From Glycomyces tenuis DSM 44171 (lineage in GTDB: Bacteria > Actinomycetota > Actinomycetes > Mycobacteriales > Micromonosporaceae): 64,000 bases of DNA. The position numbers and the translations under genes are program-made. The DNA is taken from assembly GCF_000427885.1 (NCBI RefSeq), contig NZ_ATYW01000004.1:62193-126192 (forward strand). Direction: 5' to 3'. Positions 59,623 through 64,000 of this stretch are shown piece by piece. The notes beneath the pieces are model-generated. The model saw only the letters and a list, made by a program, of their open reading frames with translations, was not told where the DNA came from and searched no databases. The stretch's first letter is position 1, and each line of letters starts with the position of its first letter.

Positions 59623-62496
59623 ATGACACAGGGGAAACGAGGATTCAGAATCGTGGACATGGCCGCAATCCCCGACCCGCGAGAGCCCGCATCGGACGAT
59701 CACACCGAAGACCTCACCGTCGGACTGCTGGGGCCGTTGGCGGTCGACCGCGCCGGGGAGGCGATCGCGGTGACGACCGGCCGCCTGCGCACGCTCCTGG
59801 CCGTCCTCGCCACCGCTCCGAACCGGACCGTCCCCTATGGGCGGCTGGCCACCGCGATCTGGGACGACGACGCGCCCGGCCATCTGCGGCGCACCCTCCA
59901 GACCTACGCCGGTCGGCTGCGCGGCCTCCTCGGACGCGACCGGATCGACAGCGCTCCGGCCGGACTCCGTCTGCGCGTGCCCGAGCGGTGCGTCGACCTC
60001 GTCCGCTTCGAACACCTGCTGCGGGACGCCGCAGGGGCGGCGGACGCCCGAGACGAGCGCCCGAAGCTGGTCACCGCGCTGAAGCTGTGGCGCGGCGAGG
60101 CCTTCGAGGACGTCGACAGCCTGTGGCTGCGCCGCACCGCCGCGCCCCGCCTGGAGGAGATGCGCCTGGAAGCGCTCGAACGCCGCATCGACCTCGACCT
60201 CGCCGCCGGAGGCCACGTTCCCGTGGCCGCCGAACTGGCCGAACTGGTCGCCCGGCACCCGCTGCGCGAACCGCTGTGGGCGCGGTTCCTGGTCGCCCTC
60301 GACCGCGGCGGACGCCGCGCGGAGGCCCTCGACCGCTTCGAGACCGTCCGCACCCGCCTCGCCGACGAGCTCGGCGCCGACCCCGGGCCCGAACTCCGCC
60401 GCCTCCACGGCGAACTGCTCGGCGGCGAAGCCCTCACCTGGGGTCGCGACACGCCCGCACCGGCGATCACCGTCGTCGCGCCCCGGCAGCTGCCGGCGCG
60501 GCCCGCCGTCTTCGTGGCCCGCGAGGAGCCGCTGCGGCGGCTCGACCGCCGCCTCGACCGCGGCTCGACGGAGACCGGCGTCCATGTGATCACCGGGACC
60601 GCCGGCGTCGGCAAGACCGCCCTCGCGCTCCACTGGGCCCACCGCGCCGCCCACCGGTTCCCCGACGGTCAGCTCTACATCGACCTCGACGGGTTCAGCC
60701 CGCACGGCGCGCCGGCCGATCCCGCCGACGCCCTCGGCGCCTTCCTGCACGCGCTCGGCGTCGGGACGCGCGAACTGCCCGACGGGCTCAAAGCCCGCTC
60801 CGCCCTCTACCGCACCCTCGCCGCCGATCGGCGCCTCCTGATCGTCCTCGACAACGCCCGCGACAGCGCCCAGGTCCGCCCGCTCCTGCCGGGCTCCGGA
60901 GGCAGCCTCACCGTCGTCACCAGCAGAGACCGCCTCACCGGACTGGTCGCCGCCTACGGCGCCGAACCGATCCGCCTGCCGCCGCTCACAGCGGCCGAAT
61001 CGCACCGGCTCCTCGCCGCCCGGCTCGGCCGCGAACCCGGTGAGCGCGAACCGGACGCCGCCGCCGTCGTCACCGCCTGCGCCGGGCTGCCGCTCGCGCT
61101 GGTCGTCGCCTCGGCGCAGGCCGACCCCGAAGCGGAGCGGCCACTGGCGGCGCTGGCGGCCCGGCTGCGCGACGGCGGCCGACTCGACGCCCTCGCCACC
61201 GGTGAGGCCGGCACCGAAGTGCGGGCGGTGCTCACCTCGTCCTACCGCTCGCTCGAACGCGACGCCGCCCGCCTGCTCCGGCTGCTCGCCCTGGCCCCCG
61301 GCCGGACCGTGAGCACCGCCGCGGCCGCGAGTCTGCTCGGACTCCCGGCGCGGGCCACCGGCGGGCTGCTCGCGGAGCTCGGCCGCGCCAGCATGGTCAC
61401 CGAGGAGCGGCCCGGACGGTATGCCGTCCACGATCTGCTGCGCGACTTCGCCGCCGAGCTCACCGAAGCGTTCGACCCCGCGCAGCGCCGCGAAGCGGCC
61501 CGGCGCCGCGTGTTCCTGCACTACCTCCATACCGCGCACCGCGCCGCTCGGCTGCTCGAACCGCAGATGCAGCCGCTGGAACTGCCGCGAGCCGACCGGC
61601 CGGTCGTCGTGACCGAACCGCGAGACGAGGCCGAGGCCCTCGCCTGGTTCGACGCGGAGGCCGCCGCGCTCGTCGCCCTGGTCGGGCAGTGCCGCGACGG
61701 CGGCGGGCACGAGCGGTGCTGCCAGCTCGCCTCGGTCCTGACCGGCTACTTCGACCGGCAGGGGCACTGGCACGTCTGGGCGAAGCTCCAGGAGCTGGCG
61801 CTCGAATCGGCCGTGCGCCTCGGCCGGAAGGACTGGCAGGCGCAGGCGCACCGCTCGATCGCCAGGGCGTTGACGCGCCTGGAGCGCTACGACGAGGCCC
61901 GCGTCCGCCACCACCGGGCGCTCGACATGTTCGAGGAGCTGGGAGACCTGCACGGCCAGGCGACGGTCCTGAAGAACCTGGGATACGTCGAGCACCTGCT
62001 GGGGCGCCACCGCCTCGCGGCCGAATACAACCTGGGGGCCTTCGAGCGCTACCGGCGGCTCGGGAACACCAACGGAGAGGCCGACGCCCTCAACAACATC
62101 GGCTGGTGCCTCGCCCAGCTCGGCGAGTACGAGAGGGCGGTCCACCACTGCCTCCAGGCCCTGCGCCGGTATCGGACCGCCGACAACCGGGCCGGCGCCG
62201 CCAATGTCTGGGACAGCCTCGGGTTCGTCATCAGCGCCCGAGGCCACCACGCCAGCGCCGCCTACTGCTTCCGGCGAGCGCTCGCCTTCCGCGAGCAGGC
62301 GGACAGCGGTCTCTACCCGATCGCAGGCACGCTCAGGCACCTCGCCGACAACCACCGCGCCGCGGGCGAACCGGAGCCCGCCCGGGCGGCCTACTCGCGG
62401 GCGCTGGCCGTGCTCGAACGGCTCGGGCACTCCGACGCGGCCAAGGTCCGCGCCGCTCTCGCCGCCCTCGACCGGGCAGACCGCGGCGGCGAGTGA
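59623..62496 (+). CDS. AfsR/SARP-type regulator with NB-ARC and TPR domains
   Basis: The 957-residue protein has an OmpR-like SARP DNA-binding domain (TVGLLGPLAVDRAGE to about residue 120), a bacterial activation domain (to about 265), an NB-ARC ATPase with P-loop GTAGVGKTALAL and RRLLIVLDNARDS, and a C-terminal TPR array from about residue 700. This is the AfsR layout, a transcription activator of secondary metabolism and development. Start choice: ATG 59623 gives the longest frame, but GTG 59653 is better spaced after GAGGA and ATG 59659 is also possible. No biosynthetic cluster is visible here. Confidence 0.9.
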   Translation: MTQGKRGFRIVDMAAIPDPREPASDDHTEDLTVGLLGPLAVDRAGEAIAVTTGRLRTLLAVLATAPNRTVPYGRLATAIWDDDAPGHLRRTLQTYAGRLRGLLGRDRIDSAPAGLRLRVPERCVDLVRFEHLLRDAAGAADARDERPKLVTALKLWRGEAFEDVDSLWLRRTAAPRLEEMRLEALERRIDLDLAAGGHVPVAAELAELVARHPLREPLWARFLVALDRGGRRAEALDRFETVRTRLADELGADPGPELRRLHGELLGGEALTWGRDTPAPAITVVAPRQLPARPAVFVAREEPLRRLDRRLDRGSTETGVHVITGTAGVGKTALALHWAHRAAHRFPDGQLYIDLDGFSPHGAPADPADALGAFLHALGVGTRELPDGLKARSALYRTLAADRRLLIVLDNARDSAQVRPLLPGSGGSLTVVTSRDRLTGLVAAYGAEPIRLPPLTAAESHRLLAARLGREPGEREPDAAAVVTACAGLPLALVVASAQADPEAERPLAALAARLRDGGRLDALATGEAGTEVRAVLTSSYRSLERDAARLLRLLALAPGRTVSTAAAASLLGLPARATGGLLAELGRASMVTEERPGRYAVHDLLRDFAAELTEAFDPAQRREAARRRVFLHYLHTAHRAARLLEPQMQPLELPRADRPVVVTEPRDEAEALAWFDAEAAALVALVGQCRDGGGHERCCQLASVLTGYFDRQGHWHVWAKLQELALESAVRLGRKDWQAQAHRSIARALTRLERYDEARVRHHRALDMFEELGDLHGQATVLKNLGYVEHLLGRHRLAAEYNLGAFERYRRLGNTNGEADALNNIGWCLAQLGEYERAVHHCLQALRRYRTADNRAGAANVWDSLGFVISARGHHASAAYCFRRALAFREQADSGLYPIAGTLRHLADNHRAAGEPEPARAAYSRALAVLERLGHSDAAKVRAALAALDRADRGGE

Positions 62497-62690
62497 CCCG
62501 GCGGCGCGCCGAACACCCCGGCGCGTCAAGACCGCGTCAAGATTCCCGGCGGGGGCGTATGGGAGGCGTCAAACCCTCTTGGCACGAGCCGCTCGGCGGC
62601 GTTCACTCGAGCCGCTGAACGAATCACCCGCCTCCGGAACCGCGGCATCGCGGCTCCCCGATCGAAGGACGGCATCCGCCGCCGGTTGAC

Positions 62691-64000
62691 ATGCGCACGC
62701 TCCTCGCGGGCCTCGCCCGCCGCCCCGCCCGCCTCGTCCCGCTCGGCTTCGCCGCCGCGATCCTCGCCGGCGCCCTCCTGCTGATGCTGCCCGCCGCGCA
62801 GGCCGAGCCCGGCGGGACCGACTTCATCGACGCGGTGTTCACCTCCACCTCGGCCGTCGCCGTCACCGGCCTGATCACCGTGGACACGCCGACGCACTGG
62901 AGCGGGTTCGGGCAGGTCGTCATCCTCGGCTGCATGCAGCTGGGCGGCCTGGGCATCATGACCACCGCGGCGTTCCTGGGCCTGCTGGTCAGCCGCAAGC
63001 TCGGACTGCGGTCGAAACTGATGATGCGGGCCGAGCTGCATCCGTCGCTCGACCTCGGCGACGTGAAGGCCGTCATCGTCAAGGCCGTGGCCGTCTCGCT
63101 CATCGTCGAGTCCGCCATCGCCCTCATGCTGGCGCTGCGCTTCCGCCTGGCGTACGGCTTCGGCGCGGGCGAGTCCGCCTGGCAGGGGATCTTCCACGGC
63201 GTCAGCTCCTTCAACAACGCCGGGTTCAGCCTCTTCAGCGACTCGATCATGGGCTACGCGACCGATCCGTGGATCAGCCTGCCGCTGTGCGCCGGGACGA
63301 TCATCGGCGGCCTGGGCATGCCGGTGGCCTTCGAGCTGACCCGCCGCGGCTGGGGGCGCAGGCGCTGGTCGGCCCACACCAAGATGACGCTGACCGGCAC
63401 GGCCGTCCTGCTGTCGGCCGGTTGGCTGATCCTGCTGGCCTTCGAGTGGTCGAACCCGGCCACCTTCGGCCAGTTCGCCTGGCAGGACCGGTTCCTGCCC
63501 GCGTTCTTCCAGTCGACGGTGCTGCGCACCAGCGGATTCAACTCAGTCGACGTCGGGCAGCTGCACGAGCATTCGCTGCTGGTGTCGATCATGCTCATGT
63601 TCATCGGCGGCGGCGCGGCCTCGACCGCGGGCGGCATCAAGGTGACCACGTTCTTCGTGCTGCTGTGGGTGATCTGGGCCGAGGTGCGCGGCGAGGCCGA
63701 CGTCTCGGCGTTCCGCCGCCGGCTCGGCATGCCGGTCATCCGCGAGGCGCTCGCCGTCGCCCTGGTCTATGTGGCGCTCAACGCCGCCGCCGTCATCCTC
63801 ATGCAGATCTTCGAGCCCGAGCTCCCGCTCGGCCCCATCATGTTCGAGGTGGTCTCGGCGGCGGCCACCGTCGGCCAGTCCACCGGCATCACCGCCTCGC
63901 TCGGCGACCCGTCGAAATGGCTGCTCATCCTCGTCATGTACGGCGGCAGGATCGGTCCGGTCCTGTTCGCCGCCTCGCTGGCGATGCGTTCCCGCAAGCG
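62691..64000 (+). CDS. TrkH/KtrB-type potassium transporter, 3' truncated by the window
   Basis: The open frame from ATG 62691 runs off the end of the window (436 codons seen). Four pore-loop repeats of the TrkH/KtrB family are present: STSAVAVTGL, SSFNNAGFS, TVLRTSGFNS and AATVGQSTGI, between membrane helices. The Gly of each filter is kept. It is a K+ (or Na+/K+) channel-like transporter in the membrane, normally gated by a TrkA/KtrA protein whose gene may follow outside. A GAAGGA sequence lies too far upstream (about 20 nt) to be a normal ribosome-binding site. Confidence 0.93.
   Translation, partial: MRTLLAGLARRPARLVPLGFAAAILAGALLLMLPAAQAEPGGTDFIDAVFTSTSAVAVTGLITVDTPTHWSGFGQVVILGCMQLGGLGIMTTAAFLGLLVSRKLGLRSKLMMRAELHPSLDLGDVKAVIVKAVAVSLIVESAIALMLALRFRLAYGFGAGESAWQGIFHGVSSFNNAGFSLFSDSIMGYATDPWISLPLCAGTIIGGLGMPVAFELTRRGWGRRRWSAHTKMTLTGTAVLLSAGWLILLAFEWSNPATFGQFAWQDRFLPAFFQSTVLRTSGFNSVDVGQLHEHSLLVSIMLMFIGGGAASTAGGIKVTTFFVLLWVIWAEVRGEADVSAFRRRLGMPVIREALAVALVYVALNAAAVILMQIFEPELPLGPIMFEVVSAAATVGQSTGITASLGDPSKWLLILVMYGGRIGPVLFAASLAMRSRK

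Overview
The window is 64 kb of very GC-rich DNA with dense genes, many GTG starts, ATGA/GTGA stop-start overlaps and a gene content typical of an actinomycete: FasR with fabD-fabH-acpP-fabF, homodimeric aceE followed by a DUF3052 gene, DUF3040 and DUF4191 proteins, a SARP/AfsR-type regulator, T7SS-type proteins and MsiK-style sugar ABC loci without their own ATPase. Within the actinomycetes a Glycomycetales/Micromonosporales-like organism is my best guess; this is inference, since there is no rRNA or other marker to settle it. No rRNA, tRNA, IS element, prophage or CRISPR array was recognised.

Layout. 0-3 kb: a truncated DUF234-like gene end, then a surface-polysaccharide group (GDP-mannose-epimerase-like protein, WecG/TagA/CpsF glycosyltransferase, methyltransferase). 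3.1-5.1 kb: a NarL-type two-component pair whose kinase frame has no stop codon before the regulator; the junction carries three 33-bp tandem repeats. 5.0-5.9 kb: an AT-richer vapBC toxin-antitoxin locus led by an extra 56-codon ribbon-helix-helix gene. 5.9-13.5 kb: housekeeping genes (phosphodiesterase, dinB, lipA, purC) and a second NarL-type pair. 13.8-20.2 kb: asnB, then a His-rich membrane protein and an 880-residue fusion of a PepSY-type membrane module with a DyP peroxidase, then a DUF418 protein.

20.3-22.8 kb: a three-gene operon resembling a type VII secretion substrate unit (small helical protein, WXG-plus-DUF1023 hydrolase, unknown 175-residue protein). 22.9-27.6 kb: the type II fatty acid synthase operon and its PucR-family regulator. 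27.7-34.5 kb: thioredoxin, an isolated EccA-type ATPase, aceE, a DUF3052 gene and an AhpE-type peroxiredoxin. 34.8-43.1 kb: a lipoprotein serine hydrolase with an OmpR-type two-component pair, then LysR/DoxX, ferredoxin-reductase-like, universal stress, SDR and TetR genes.

43.1-57.7 kb is carbohydrate territory. The first locus (GH1 glycosidase, two permeases, binding protein, LacI regulator) has two identical 12-bp palindromic operators, one of them in front of a decayed ricin-B lectin remnant. The second locus (binding protein, two permeases, GH35 beta-galactosidase, ROK regulator) follows an AT-rich promoter/operator island. Both lack an ABC ATPase, so a shared MsiK-like ATPase elsewhere is expected. 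The window ends with an MFS exporter, an AfsR-like regulator and the 5' part of a TrkH/KtrB potassium transporter.

Several intergenic spaces (22.9, 33.6, 34.6, 57.8 kb) and the kinase-regulator junction at 4.3 kb hold short degenerate tandem duplications, a recurring habit of this genome segment.
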